Assembly: GCA_902803625.1 (NCBI GenBank)
Contig: CADCQV010000060.1
Coordinates: 1-20,992, forward strand
Origin: an uncultured Lachnospiraceae bacterium
GTDB lineage: Bacteria > Bacillota > Clostridia > Lachnospirales > Lachnospiraceae
Length of the DNA stretch: 20,992 nt
Reading direction: 5' to 3'
Shown piece after piece: positions 1 through 7,785 of this stretch. The notes beneath the pieces were generated by a model. It was not told where the DNA came from, did not search any database, and saw only the letters and a program-made list of their open reading frames with translations. The translations under genes were made by a program, and so were the position numbers. How positions within the stretch are numbered: position 1 is the stretch's first letter; each line of letters opens with the position of its first letter.

Positions 1-265
1 CATCCCCGTATCTGGCAACCGGAGTATTTGTATAACGGTTAAAGTCTGCCAGCTGGTTTACATAATCCCACGCCTCGTCACTGTCCGTATGGAAAATGTG
101 AGGACCGTATTTATGGATGTTTATGCCATGGCTTTCTTCCGTATAAATATTTCCGCCAATATGGTTCCGCCTTTCTATGGCAAGACAGCTCTTTCCCTTT
201 TTCGCTGCCTCTGCCGCAAAAACCGCACCGTATAATCCTGTTCCGACTATAAGATAATCAAACAT
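1..265 (-). CDS. glf: UDP-galactopyranose mutase, N-terminal part (cut by window edge)
   Basis: This flavoenzyme interconverts UDP-galactopyranose and UDP-galactofuranose for surface glycans. Translating the minus strand from ATG at 265 gives about 88 residues beginning MFDYLIVGTGLYGAVFA, a Rossmann FAD-binding loop of the GxGxxG kind. It continues with ERRNHIGGN and the family signature HKYGPHIFHT. The family is usually about 370 residues, so roughly three quarters lie beyond position 1. A clear GGAGGG ribosome-binding site precedes the start. It lies 93 bp downstream of the O-antigen ligase-like gene on the same strand with no convincing terminator between, so both probably belong to a polysaccharide operon that continues to the left. 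Identification rests on the motifs and is firm; the rest of the enzyme is unseen. Confidence 0.93.
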   Translation of the reverse strand, partial: MFDYLIVGTGLYGAVFAAEAAKKGKSCLAIERRNHIGGNIYTEESHGINIHKYGPHIFHTDSDEAWDYVNQLADFNRYTNTPVARYGD

Positions 266-358
266 TGTCCTGTCCCTCCGATATTCTTAATGATCCGCCA
301 AATCCAAACCGGTTACCTGTCTGTTTTCCGTACGCTGCACTGCCGTCAGCCGGCGTAC

Positions 359-1996
359 TCAGTCCGCTTCGTATATTGCCCTCAATCCACCGGTTCTGAC
401 AATACTGATACCCGCCCCTATAATGATAAAGATTATCGGCGTGCAGATTATCTGCTGGTAGCAGAAGAAATTATGCCAGAAATATGCTGCGACACACATT
501 GCCGGAGCTATGAGCTCGGGTATCTTGTCGGACTTCTTTACAAAGGTTACAAATGCACTGATAAAAATACCGATATATGCAATACCGCCCACGATTCCGG
601 TATTCACTATCTGACACATCCATTCATTGTGGGCACAGGTAAGAACCGTGTTTTCACCCCACTTTGCTATAAGCTCTTCTCCATGGTATTTATAGACCGT
701 ATCATAGAAGCAGTCCGGACCCGCTCCGAAAATAAACCTGACCGGCTCCTTAAATAAAGTCTGCCGGATGGAATCCAGAGTCACCATCCAGGAGCTTCCC
801 CTGTTATTTCCCCAGAATTCGTCAAATACAAGATACCAGCTGTCTGAGCTCATTGACGGCGGCAGAAGCTTCTTTGTATTCAAAAAGATATATACGGCCG
901 TCAACAGAACTCCCACAACCGTGAGTATATAAGCTGCAGTCCTGATGTATGTAAATGAAGTAATATCCACCTTACCTTCCTTGTCCTTTTTGACAAAGAG
1001 CACATACAAAACAATAAGAAGGATTATTGGTATCCAGAGAAGCGCTCCACTGGCCGCATAGGTCATTATACCGCCGAGAGGGACAGCCTCCTCCGGAAAG
1101 GCCATACGGAGAAAGCCTATGACCCTCCAGGAAAGGAGCATGATCAGGATGATCTCCATAAATCTCTTCATATATTTATTTTCCCTGAAGGAGAAGGAGA
1201 ACAGTGTAAGGAGGCTCGCATACAGTGCAAAGAGTGCGCTGTCAGAGTCCTGTACCAGCGCTGTCATGAAGCCTATGACCATATATGCACATGTCAGCTT
1301 CCTGACCCACTTCTTCTCTGCATACCAGTACATGAAGACCCCTATCGGGAAAAAGATCATAACATAGCTAGAGTACCAGGTAGACTGACCCAGGGTGGAC
1401 AGGAACAGTGTGAGATAATATTCATCCAGCCCCTCATACATATTCAGAGGATCTATATGGAATCTGTTCAATACTCCGAGGAGATTAACGATGGTGGAAG
1501 CCAGAAGGTAAAAGGCGATCATTATGTCGTCCCAGCGCCAGAATCTGGAAACAAAAAAGTACAGGGCACAGAAGGCAAACTGCGCGATCATCCCCATATA
1601 CCAGCCGTCATAGCCCCATATCACCGTTTCCTTGTCAGGGGACAGCGCAGTTGAAATAAGACAGGCCACCAGATAAAACAGAACAAATTTGTCCGTAATG
1701 GTCACATTCTTTTTCCAGAATTCCGCAATTTTTTTTGAACGGACCAGATCTATCTGATACCATAGAAAAAACAGCAGGAGAAACACAAGAAAGGTGGGAA
1801 TCTTGATCATCGGCCCGTTAATGTAGTAGGTCACGGTCCTGAAAAAGTTCCACTTTGCGTCTCCCATATTGTAGTATGCATCCTCATAATACAGAGGATA
1901 GATCACAAATATCAGAAAAAGAAAGACGCCCAGTATCTCCTTAACAAACCGGTGTGATAAAAGCTCCTGGGCAGTCTGTTTTGCTTTACTTGCCAT
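359..1996 (-). CDS. O-antigen ligase/polymerase-like polytopic membrane protein
   Basis: This is a 545-residue integral membrane protein with about a dozen hydrophobic segments. Near the C-terminus is a large loop with the sequence CAHNEWMCQIVNTGIVGG, which matches the H-N-x-x-L-x-x-x-x-x-x-G-x-x-G pattern of the Wzy_C / O-antigen ligase family. An FGAGPDCFY stretch lies just before it. Such proteins join or polymerise lipid-linked glycans at the outer face of the membrane. I place the start at ATG 1996 (MASKAKQTAQ), which has a GGAG site upstream. The frame stays open to 2122, but that extension runs through a promoter and a terminator and is not coding. The adjacent glf gene fits a cell-surface polysaccharide role. 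Whether it polymerises, ligates, or glycosylates flagellin cannot be told from sequence. Confidence 0.85.
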   Translation of the reverse strand: MASKAKQTAQELLSHRFVKEILGVFLFLIFVIYPLYYEDAYYNMGDAKWNFFRTVTYYINGPMIKIPTFLVFLLLFFLWYQIDLVRSKKIAEFWKKNVTITDKFVLFYLVACLISTALSPDKETVIWGYDGWYMGMIAQFAFCALYFFVSRFWRWDDIMIAFYLLASTIVNLLGVLNRFHIDPLNMYEGLDEYYLTLFLSTLGQSTWYSSYVMIFFPIGVFMYWYAEKKWVRKLTCAYMVIGFMTALVQDSDSALFALYASLLTLFSFSFRENKYMKRFMEIILIMLLSWRVIGFLRMAFPEEAVPLGGIMTYAASGALLWIPIILLIVLYVLFVKKDKEGKVDITSFTYIRTAAYILTVVGVLLTAVYIFLNTKKLLPPSMSSDSWYLVFDEFWGNNRGSSWMVTLDSIRQTLFKEPVRFIFGAGPDCFYDTVYKYHGEELIAKWGENTVLTCAHNEWMCQIVNTGIVGGIAYIGIFISAFVTFVKKSDKIPELIAPAMCVAAYFWHNFFCYQQIICTPIIFIIIGAGISIVRTGGLRAIYEAD

Positions 1997-2031
1997 TGTC
2001 GTAAATCTCCGTTTTCTAAAAAGTCCAGAAC

Positions 2032-2060
2032 AGTATATCATATTTATGATGATCTGGTAA
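2032..2060 (-). promoter_or_regulatory. Probable sigma-A promoter with extended -10 for the O-antigen ligase-like gene
   Basis: On the minus strand, TTACCA (2055-2060) is followed after 17 bases by TATACT (2032-2037), preceded by TG-A, an extended -10. It sits between the flagellar terminator and the start at 1996, leaving a leader of roughly 30 bases. This makes the polysaccharide genes a separate transcription unit. Confidence 0.6.
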
Positions 2061-2078
2061 CTGTTCGGAAATCTCAAA

Positions 2079-2105
2079 AAAAGACCCGCCATTAACGGGT
2101 CTTTT
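2079..2105 (-). terminator. Intrinsic terminator ending the flaG-fliD-fliS-fliT-like operon
   Basis: A perfect 10-bp stem (2079-2088 with 2096-2105, core GACCCG/CGGGTC) has a 7-base loop. On the minus strand it is followed by a run of seven T, with the A side also AT-rich. It begins about 23 bases after the FliT-like stop codon. The plus-strand reading has only four T after the stem, so termination should act mainly on leftward transcripts from the flagellar genes. Confidence 0.9.
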
Positions 2106-2127
2106 CGGAAAATGTATTCCACAGCAT

Positions 2128-2613
2128 TTATTTCTTTTTATCCAGAAAGGTTGCATCTATCTGTCCTCTGGGTACCACATTATGCATCTGGTTTGCATAG
2201 ATATTGATCTTCTGCACAGTATTTCTCTGCCCCTTAAGGCTGTCTTTCCTGTCCTTGAAGAACCTCTCGGCATTTGCTCTGTTCCGGCTCTGCTCTGCCT
2301 CTATCTTCACGGATTTTCCGGTGATCGTAGATATTAGCTCCTGCATAGTGATTATCTCATCACGATACAGTTCCTTATTATTCTTCAGCTCCCCTCTGAC
2401 TCTTTCATATACGGACTCAAAGCCTTCATTAAGCTTGTCAAGCTTCTCTGCGAGCTCACCGATCCTGTCCTGGCTTTTTCGTATGGCATCGAGATCGGGC
2501 TCCTCAGCCTTGAAAAGCTCAGCCTGAATGGCGTCTGCCGCGGCTATCTCATCCAGAACGTCATTCTTTTCCTTCAAGCTCTCTATCAGGATATTAACAT
2601 AGGAATTTTTCAT
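2128..2613 (-). CDS. FliT-like flagellar chaperone (putative)
   Basis: This is a 161-residue, highly charged, almost entirely helical protein with long coiled-coil stretches (about residues 25-75 and 85-130) and no signal peptide or membrane segment. It starts at ATG 2613, three bases after the fliS stop, so translation is probably coupled. Position directly after fliD-fliS is where FliT, the chaperone of the FliD cap protein, sits in many Firmicutes. The primary sequence is not diagnostic, because FliT is short and poorly conserved, and this one is longer than the usual 100-120 residues. It could instead be a lineage-specific flagellar coiled-coil protein. Function is inferred from place and shape only. 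Confidence 0.55.
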   Translation of the reverse strand: MKNSYVNILIESLKEKNDVLDEIAAADAIQAELFKAEEPDLDAIRKSQDRIGELAEKLDKLNEGFESVYERVRGELKNNKELYRDEIITMQELISTITGKSVKIEAEQSRNRANAERFFKDRKDSLKGQRNTVQKINIYANQMHNVVPRGQIDATFLDKKK

Positions 2614-2616
2614 GCT

Positions 2617-3015
2617 TTATGCCTGTTTAACTGCTCTTTCATTAACGTGTGCGGTCTTCATAACCTCTTTCCAGGTATCCCTCATAGTACGCATATGACC
2701 TGCACATTCCTCCAGGATCTCCTTGTCCTTTGAAAGGTTAGCCTCCAGAAGCCTCCTCTTCACATAAGAGTATACGGCGTTGAAGTCCTTTGCAACCTCA
2801 TATTTTTCATTCAACGTGGACTGAAGCTCAAGTATGATCCTTTCCGCCTTTTTAATATTGGTATTTGCCTTGGCTATATCCTTTTCATCTATGCCCATCA
2901 TAGCGATGTTGATGAATTTGATGCAGCCGTCATAGAGCATAAGCGTCAGCTCTGCCGGCGAAGCCGTTAAAATTTTGTTTCTGTTGTACTGTGCATAAGC
3001 ATTGGCTGATAACAT
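2617..3015 (-). CDS. fliS: Flagellin export chaperone FliS
   Basis: FliS binds the C-terminal disordered region of flagellin in the cytoplasm, stops premature polymerisation and hands it to the export gate. In Firmicutes it also takes part in the FliW-CsrA-flagellin feedback. The 132-residue product is of normal length. It shows the family layout: an N-terminal AYAQYNRNKILTASPAELTLMLYDGCIKFI segment (the conserved Y-x-x-x-x-x-x-T-x-S-x-x-x-L-x-x-x-L-Y-D-G), followed by helical repeats and the TWKEVMK segment. A strong AGGAGGA site precedes ATG 3015. It sits between fliD (51 bp upstream) and the FliT-like gene. Confidence 0.96.
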   Translation of the reverse strand: MLSANAYAQYNRNKILTASPAELTLMLYDGCIKFINIAMMGIDEKDIAKANTNIKKAERIILELQSTLNEKYEVAKDFNAVYSYVKRRLLEANLSKDKEILEECAGHMRTMRDTWKEVMKTAHVNERAVKQA

Positions 3016-3066
3016 ATCCCTGTCCTCCTGGTTTTAAGCTGTCTTCGGAATACATCCGTGTATATT

Positions 3067-4704
3067 TCACTGTCCTAGCATTGACGCAAACGAGCTGCTC
3101 TGGGCGTTCATCTTCGAAAGCGCCTTTTCCATTGCCGTAAACTTACTGTAGTAATGATCCTCCATTTCGGTCACTTTTTCTTCCTGCTTCTTGATATCGC
3201 TTGTAAGCTTGTCATATTCCTTCTGAAGAACCTTATCATCATATACCTTCATTGCAGAACGGGTCTCTTCTATGAATCTCATTTCCTTATTCAGACCCTG
3301 ATACATTCCCTTGAAGAGCTGTGAGAAAAATCCGCTTACCGCTTCGGGATTGGAAGCTATCATCTTTTTCAGTGAGTCATCCTTGCTCTTTGTGCTCTCA
3401 TCATCCGAATCGCCGTCTATATGGTAAAGACCATGCTCATTCTCTCCCGCCTCAAAGTATCCGAGTGTATTTATTCCGAAGGATGACAGGCTGTAGGAAG
3501 TCGTATTTCCGTTTGCATCCGATAGATTAATGTTCTTTGACAGACCGTCCTTAAAGAGATTGATAAGGTTGCTCAGGTTATCATCCTTACGGAGCAGGGA
3601 ATCCTTAATGGTCTTTTCCCACTTCTCCACCTCTTCATCGGACATGGCTTCCTTTTCGTCCTCCGAAAGAACGTCATAATCCCTGTTGGCCTTCGCGTTA
3701 TAATAAGTATCCATCTTTTTGATGAGCTCATTATAGGTTTTGAAGAAGTCCTTTATGGAATCATATATCGTATCCACATCCACGCTGGTGGTTATGGTCG
3801 AAGCCTTGAACTTCGTGGGATCTGAAGGATCCTTTTCGGATATCCCCTTAACGGTTATATTCAGTCCGTTTACACTGAAGGTATTGGACGATGAATCGAA
3901 GTCAGCCCCGTTAAGTCTTATCTTTGCATTCTGTCCCTTGATCTTTACCGGGCCGTTTGTAACTCCGTCAACTGAGCCGTATTCTCCTGTCTCTTCATCG
4001 ATAGAATAGGCAAGTCCCAGATCTTTAAGGATCTTCTGTCCGCTTTCGCCGGATGCGTCATAATCGACCTCAAAGTTTGCATCCTCTCCCGATGACTTTG
4101 AAGCGATGAAAAATCTGCCCGTTTTAGCGTCGAAATTCGCATTGAGACCAAGCTTTGAAAACTTGTCTGCGATCGCATCCATTGAATCATCAAGTCTTAT
4201 GTTGATATCCTTAGCTTCCGCATTTTTTCCGACTCTAACCTTGATATTGATGCCGTCAGACGCGAGCCGGGTTTTTTCCTCAGTGGTATAATCGCTGTCC
4301 TTTACGATATCTCCGAAGAGAGAAGTCGAGCTTACCGATCCACCCTCCTTTGTTGTAAAGGATGCGCCTGTCAGGTATCCCGATGTAGCCATCTGGTGTA
4401 CCTCCAGGGTCTGGGAGCCGAGTACCGCATTATTGTCGGCCGTTACAGTGGCGATATCATTGTCCAACGTGGCCTTCTTGGCATTGTAATTTCCTTCATA
4501 ACGGAGATTGTCAAGCTTTCCGGTGTAAAGAGAATATACCTCGGAGTTCAGGCTCTTCCAGATCTCCTGCTTCCATTCAAGCTTGGTCTGCGTATTCTTT
4601 AATTTAGTGGTCTTGTAGCTGGCTGCCGAAACAAGGGCCTGAACTATGGTCTCTGTATCAAGTCCGCTCACAAGTCCGCTCATTCTGATACGGTCTGTAC
4701 CCAT
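3067..4704 (-). CDS. fliD: Flagellar filament cap protein FliD (HAP2)
   Basis: FliD forms the cap at the filament tip under which flagellin folds. The 545-residue protein has the family N-terminal motif (RMSGLVSGLDTETIVQALVSAAS, about residues 7-29) followed by a helical region with KLEWKQEIWKSLN. A variable middle rich in D, S and K (about 100-290) would be the surface-exposed domain. The conserved C-terminal region (about 300-540) ends in a coiled coil (YDKLTSDIKKQEEKVTEMEDHYYSKFTAMEKALSKMN). The last residues SMLGQ also resemble the family. ATG 4704 has a GAGGTGA site. It lies 19 bp downstream of flaG and upstream of fliS, so it should be transcribed from the sigma-28 promoter at 5269-5296. 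Confidence 0.97.
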   Translation of the reverse strand: MGTDRIRMSGLVSGLDTETIVQALVSAASYKTTKLKNTQTKLEWKQEIWKSLNSEVYSLYTGKLDNLRYEGNYNAKKATLDNDIATVTADNNAVLGSQTLEVHQMATSGYLTGASFTTKEGGSVSSTSLFGDIVKDSDYTTEEKTRLASDGINIKVRVGKNAEAKDINIRLDDSMDAIADKFSKLGLNANFDAKTGRFFIASKSSGEDANFEVDYDASGESGQKILKDLGLAYSIDEETGEYGSVDGVTNGPVKIKGQNAKIRLNGADFDSSSNTFSVNGLNITVKGISEKDPSDPTKFKASTITTSVDVDTIYDSIKDFFKTYNELIKKMDTYYNAKANRDYDVLSEDEKEAMSDEEVEKWEKTIKDSLLRKDDNLSNLINLFKDGLSKNINLSDANGNTTSYSLSSFGINTLGYFEAGENEHGLYHIDGDSDDESTKSKDDSLKKMIASNPEAVSGFFSQLFKGMYQGLNKEMRFIEETRSAMKVYDDKVLQKEYDKLTSDIKKQEEKVTEMEDHYYSKFTAMEKALSKMNAQSSSFASMLGQ

Positions 4705-4723
4705 GATCTCACCTCATCTTTCG

Positions 4724-5182
4724 TCAGCGCTTCTCATCGATAAGGATACCTGCCATCTCCCATACCCTTGCAAGCATATCCAGGGTCTTTTCGGGAGGAA
4801 GCTCTTTTATCACTTCCTTGGTATCCTTGTCAACGATCTTTATAGTTACTCTGTTTGTCTTGTCGTGGATTCCGAAAATAGCCTCGGAGTGTGAGATCAT
4901 TTTCTCATTGATCTTTTCCACTGCCTTCTTTATCTCTTCACTGGCAGTTTTGCTGTTTCCGAGGGCTTCCTGTATGTTCTCCAGATTGTTGGAGCCCGAT
5001 GATTTCGACTGATCCTGTTCCTTTTCGTCATGTGACTCGGGAGCTTCATGCACAATCTTCTTTACGGAATCCGTTCCTTCGGCAGGAGTTATGGCAACAC
5101 TGCTCTGTGACGGTTCGGGTGTGCCCGATCCGTAGCCTGCCGTTTGTGAAATTGTATTGTTGATACTGTTAATAGAAGCCAT
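4724..5182 (-). CDS. flaG: FlaG-family flagellar protein
   Basis: FlaG is a small flagellar protein reported to affect filament length in several bacteria; its biochemical role is not settled. From ATG 5182 the product has 152 residues. It has a low-complexity N-terminal half rich in S, E and K (about 1-75), then the FlaG domain (about 80-152), ending with the typical VDKDTKEVIKELPPEK block and WEMAGILIDEKR. The frame is open up to 5239, but ATG 5182 has a GGAGGTG site 6-7 bases upstream and begins MASINSINNT, so I take it as the start. It is first in the flaG-fliD-fliS-fliT-like unit, about 80 bases after the predicted sigma-28 start site. Its ribosome-binding site lies in a hairpin loop (5187-5200). 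Confidence 0.92.
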   Translation of the reverse strand: MASINSINNTISQTAGYGSGTPEPSQSSVAITPAEGTDSVKKIVHEAPESHDEKEQDQSKSSGSNNLENIQEALGNSKTASEEIKKAVEKINEKMISHSEAIFGIHDKTNRVTIKIVDKDTKEVIKELPPEKTLDMLARVWEMAGILIDEKR

Positions 5183-5186
5183 TTCT

Positions 5187-5200
5187 ACACCTCCATGTGT
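5187..5200 (-). promoter_or_regulatory. Hairpin presenting GGA and the flaG ribosome-binding site, candidate CsrA site
   Basis: On the minus strand ACAC and GTGT form a 4-bp stem around the hexaloop ATGGAG, immediately before flaG. The loop contains the A-N-GGA core that CsrA proteins recognise, and the same bases form the Shine-Dalgarno sequence. csrA is the adjacent upstream gene. The stem is short, so this is a candidate only. Confidence 0.4.
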
Positions 5201-5268
5201 CCTCGTGTCGTTCCCGTTTCCGCCACGTTTCCGGATCACAGCACTGTCCCGGGAGCTCTACATTAGTA

Positions 5269-5296
5269 TTATCGGATGAACATACAAAAAAACTTA
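5269..5296 (-). promoter_or_regulatory. Sigma-28 (sigma-D type) promoter upstream of flaG
   Basis: On the minus strand, TAAG (5293-5296) is followed after 16 bases by TCCGATAA (5269-5276). The sigma-28 consensus is TAAA, about 15 bases, GCCGATAA. The same TCCGATAA -10 element occurs in the flgM promoter of this window. It lies in the 118-bp gap between csrA and flaG and would start a transcript roughly 75-80 bases before flaG. Confidence 0.75.
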
Positions 5297-5300
5297 GGGC

Positions 5301-5516
5301 TTAAAAAAGATTTTTTAAAGCCTCCATACCGTCAAGGTTCATAGCATTCTTATTTGACTCCTGGATCTCGAGGAAGATCTCCTTCCTGTACACCGGAACC
5401 TCCTTCGGTGCCGCGATACCTACCTTTATCTGATCACCGCGGATATCCAGTATTGTTACTTCTATATTATTGTTGATCACAAGGGATTCACCCTTTTTTC
5501 TGGATAAGGTAAGCAT
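5301..5516 (-). CDS. csrA: Carbon storage/translation regulator CsrA
   Basis: CsrA is an RNA-binding dimer that in Firmicutes represses flagellin translation by covering its ribosome-binding site. The 71-residue product shows the family start MLTLSRKKGESLVI and the core ITILDIRGDQIKVGI-type strand region. The RNA-contacting residues L4 and R44 are in place (VYRKEI around 42-47). The C-terminal extension is longer than in the 61-residue E. coli protein, as is usual in FliW-regulated CsrA. The ATG directly abuts the fliW stop (TAA then ATG) and its AAGGAGGG site lies inside fliW, so the two are translationally linked. This matches the partnership in which FliW binds and inactivates CsrA. Confidence 0.97.
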   Translation of the reverse strand: MLTLSRKKGESLVINNNIEVTILDIRGDQIKVGIAAPKEVPVYRKEIFLEIQESNKNAMNLDGMEALKNLF

Positions 5517-5978
5517 TTATTTTCCCTCCTTTGCGGCAGACAGGATCTCGTAAATAGGGAAGTGAATATCATAACCGTCCTCGGTAAGTATCACCTGGGC
5601 TCCCTTTCTGGTCTTCGCATTGATGATAACAGGAGCCATAAGGTTTACTGTCATCTTTTCTATCTCTCCCCTTGGAACCGTTACGGTAACAAGGACTATA
5701 GTATCCTCCGGGGTAAGCTCTCCCAGCGGAAGAAGAAGGTCATCCTCCACCATAGGATTATAATCGGGCCTGACTATATGGGGATCCATTACGGGCATTG
5801 CAAAAGCAGGCTCGTCCAAAGAAAGCAAAAAGCTTAAGGATGAACCGTCGGTCTTTTCCGAATCATGCACTATGGCAAATTTGTTCAGATCCGGAAAACC
5901 AACTATTCCTCCCGGAAATTCAATGATCTTTTCATCATCGATGGTAATCTCTCCAAATAATCTGGTGTTCACTTCCAT
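5517..5978 (-). CDS. fliW: Flagellar assembly factor FliW (CsrA antagonist)
   Basis: FliW binds either flagellin or CsrA; when flagellin has been secreted FliW is free to inactivate CsrA and flagellin translation resumes. The 153-residue product is full length and shows the family blocks: FGEITIDDEKIIEFPGGIVGFPDLNKFAIV at residues 8-37, then PAFAMPVMDP, then the MTVNLMAPVIINAKTRKGAQVIL region near 108-132. ATG 5978 has an AGGAGGA site. It follows the second flgL gene by 56 bp and precedes csrA with no spacing, the usual Firmicutes pair. Confidence 0.97.
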   Translation of the reverse strand: MEVNTRLFGEITIDDEKIIEFPGGIVGFPDLNKFAIVHDSEKTDGSSLSFLLSLDEPAFAMPVMDPHIVRPDYNPMVEDDLLLPLGELTPEDTIVLVTVTVPRGEIEKMTVNLMAPVIINAKTRKGAQVILTEDGYDIHFPIYEILSAAKEGK

Positions 5979-6034
5979 GCTTTAATATCCTCCTCTTAAA
6001 TAATCATTTAGACTCATCGCCTTCACTTCTGTCA

Positions 6035-7693
6035 TCAGATATAACTTACCAGTGTCTGCTGGCTGATCTTACCCGTCACCTGCAGTGCCGCATTGTATGA
6101 AAGTGTGGCTTCGCTTAAATCCACTGTGAGAGTGGACAGATCGATATTCTCATTATTTGAGGTCTGGGTCTGTACCGTAGTCTTGTCCTCGGTGAGTCTG
6201 GTCTTTATGAGTTCCAGCCGCTTCACGGCTGTCCCCATCTCCGTTCCCGCTGTATTGACGAAGTCAAAATACTTTCCTGATCTCGTTATACCTGTACTGA
6301 AGGCCTCATTGACCCGCTGCAGTGCGTATTCCAGTTCCTTTTCCGCTGCTGCCAGAAGATCCTGTATCGTTTCCTGATCCTCATCCGAAGGGTATCTGGT
6401 AGTATTATTCTTCATTTCCGTCAAACGGTCAACCTTACTCTGGGCACTGTCCATAAGATTCAGGTAGTCATAGATCTCATCCAGATCCCGGCGGGCATCA
6501 AGAGTAAATACATCACAGGCATTGGCATTTACCTTCAGATCCTGACTGTCACCCATATGATAATTCATAGTCTGTCTATGATCCGTATATACTATCTGCC
6601 TGGTCTTATCCGAAATATCATCCGGGGTCATTCCCACATCAACACAGTTAAAATAGTATTCGGGCTTTACATCTCCCTTGTTCCAGCTTGACTTATTATA
6701 CTGGAAGGATATCTCTATGCTGTCATCGGTCCGGGCATCCGACATGGCTTTGGCAAGCTTATCCCGGACCGCCTTCCCGAAAATAAGATTACCGGTTGTA
6801 GTATTAAGATAGACGGTTTCATCACTGTCCGGAATGATACCGACCTCGGTATCACTGGTCACGGTCTCTACCGGATAAGGTCCGACCGGCGGAGTCACTC
6901 CATCTATCACAAGATGTCCCACATCGGTAGACGCTGTCTTTACCTCGCCTTTCTCATTCTTATAATCGTAGCTTACATTCTGGGGCGCCGACATATCGAT
7001 ATCATCAATATTCTCATACGAAAGACGGAGCCTGTATACGTCCACCTTACCGACCTCTGTCTCGCTGACCTTCTTCATCCCGGTTATGTCGTCATCGGTT
7101 ATACCCGTTGTACCCTGTCCCGGTGTTGACGTAGCTCTCCATGTATATCCGTAGTCCTCGAGATCATCAAGATCAAAGGTTTCCTTTATTCCCACATACT
7201 GGTACTTCCCGTTCTGAACGGAGCTCTGACGGTCCTCAAAATCCGCATCCGTAAAAGTCAGGCTGTCCTTGGTACGGAATCCGGTGAAAAGATGCCTGTC
7301 CTCACTGGATGCATTTCCGATGGAGTAATACTCATCCACCACATTTTTCATATCCTGATAGTAGATCCAGAGATCCTTGCTTTCGTTTGTTCCGTTAGCC
7401 GCCGAGGTATACTCTGACTTAAGGGAACGCATAAGCTCTCTTGCTGTGTCAATGGATGTCTGCGTGCTTTCTGTCCAGCTTATGGCATCCGATACATTCC
7501 TGTCTAGAAACTGGGTAACTTCAGAGAGATTACTCTGGAAGCGGAGAGCCCGGATGGCTGTTATCGGATCGTCCGAAGGATCCACAAACTTCTTCTGTGT
7601 GGCCATCTGGGTATTGACCTTGTCCATATATTCCTTATTGGCATTGATATTATATATGGAATTGTCATTCATCATCTTACGGGTTACTCGCAT
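6035..7693 (-). CDS. flgL: Hook-filament junction protein FlgL, second copy
   Basis: FlgL (HAP3) forms the ring between FlgK and the flagellin filament. This 552-residue copy has the flagellin-like N-terminal helical domain (about residues 1-130: MRVTRKMMNDNSIYNINANK, DPSDDPITAIRALRF) and the matching C-terminal domain (about 440-552) ending NAALQVTGKISQQTLVSYI. The middle third is an insertion relative to FlgL of about 300 residues in E. coli and Bacillus. Over the first 107 residues it aligns without gaps with the other copy, with roughly 60 identities by hand. ATG 7693 has a GGGAGGT site. It is separated from the first copy by 164 bp containing a strong hairpin, so it may be expressed at a different level. 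Confidence 0.9.
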   Translation of the reverse strand: MRVTRKMMNDNSIYNINANKEYMDKVNTQMATQKKFVDPSDDPITAIRALRFQSNLSEVTQFLDRNVSDAISWTESTQTSIDTARELMRSLKSEYTSAANGTNESKDLWIYYQDMKNVVDEYYSIGNASSEDRHLFTGFRTKDSLTFTDADFEDRQSSVQNGKYQYVGIKETFDLDDLEDYGYTWRATSTPGQGTTGITDDDITGMKKVSETEVGKVDVYRLRLSYENIDDIDMSAPQNVSYDYKNEKGEVKTASTDVGHLVIDGVTPPVGPYPVETVTSDTEVGIIPDSDETVYLNTTTGNLIFGKAVRDKLAKAMSDARTDDSIEISFQYNKSSWNKGDVKPEYYFNCVDVGMTPDDISDKTRQIVYTDHRQTMNYHMGDSQDLKVNANACDVFTLDARRDLDEIYDYLNLMDSAQSKVDRLTEMKNNTTRYPSDEDQETIQDLLAAAEKELEYALQRVNEAFSTGITRSGKYFDFVNTAGTEMGTAVKRLELIKTRLTEDKTTVQTQTSNNENIDLSTLTVDLSEATLSYNAALQVTGKISQQTLVSYI

Positions 7694-7734
7694 AAACCTA
7701 CCTCCCGGATCCTTATCGTATCAATACTTCAGAC

Positions 7735-7750
7735 CCTGAATCCATTCAGG
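7735..7750 (-). repeat. Short perfect inverted repeat in the flgL leader
   Basis: CCTGAA (7735-7740) and TTCAGG (7745-7750) form a 6-bp palindrome around a 4-base loop, about 40 bases upstream of the second flgL start. It lies just downstream of the larger hairpin on the transcript. It may be an RNA hairpin or a protein-binding palindrome; nothing decides between these. Confidence 0.3.
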
Positions 7751-7785
7751 AAAGTAAGGTTTCTTCCGTGAAACCCGTATATTAA

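Noticed and set aside
266..358. Imperfect inverted repeat (GTACGC/GCGTAC) just after the O-antigen ligase-like stop, considered as a terminator
   Set aside because: The stem is only 6 bp with a large interrupted loop and no T tract follows, so read-through into glf is more likely.
433..440. GCCGATAA on the minus strand inside the O-antigen ligase-like gene, resembling a sigma-28 -10 element
   Set aside because: There is no TAAA-type -35 element at 15-16 bases, and it lies within coding sequence.
1997..2122. N-terminal extension of the O-antigen ligase-like gene (42 extra codons, starting at 2122)
   Set aside because: It would run across the flagellar terminator hairpin and the gene's own promoter. 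The internal ATG at 1996 has a proper GGAG site and directly precedes the first membrane segments.
7561..7568. TCCGATAA on the minus strand inside the second flgL gene
   Set aside because: The -35 position does not match TAAA and the site is inside the coding region; taken as chance.
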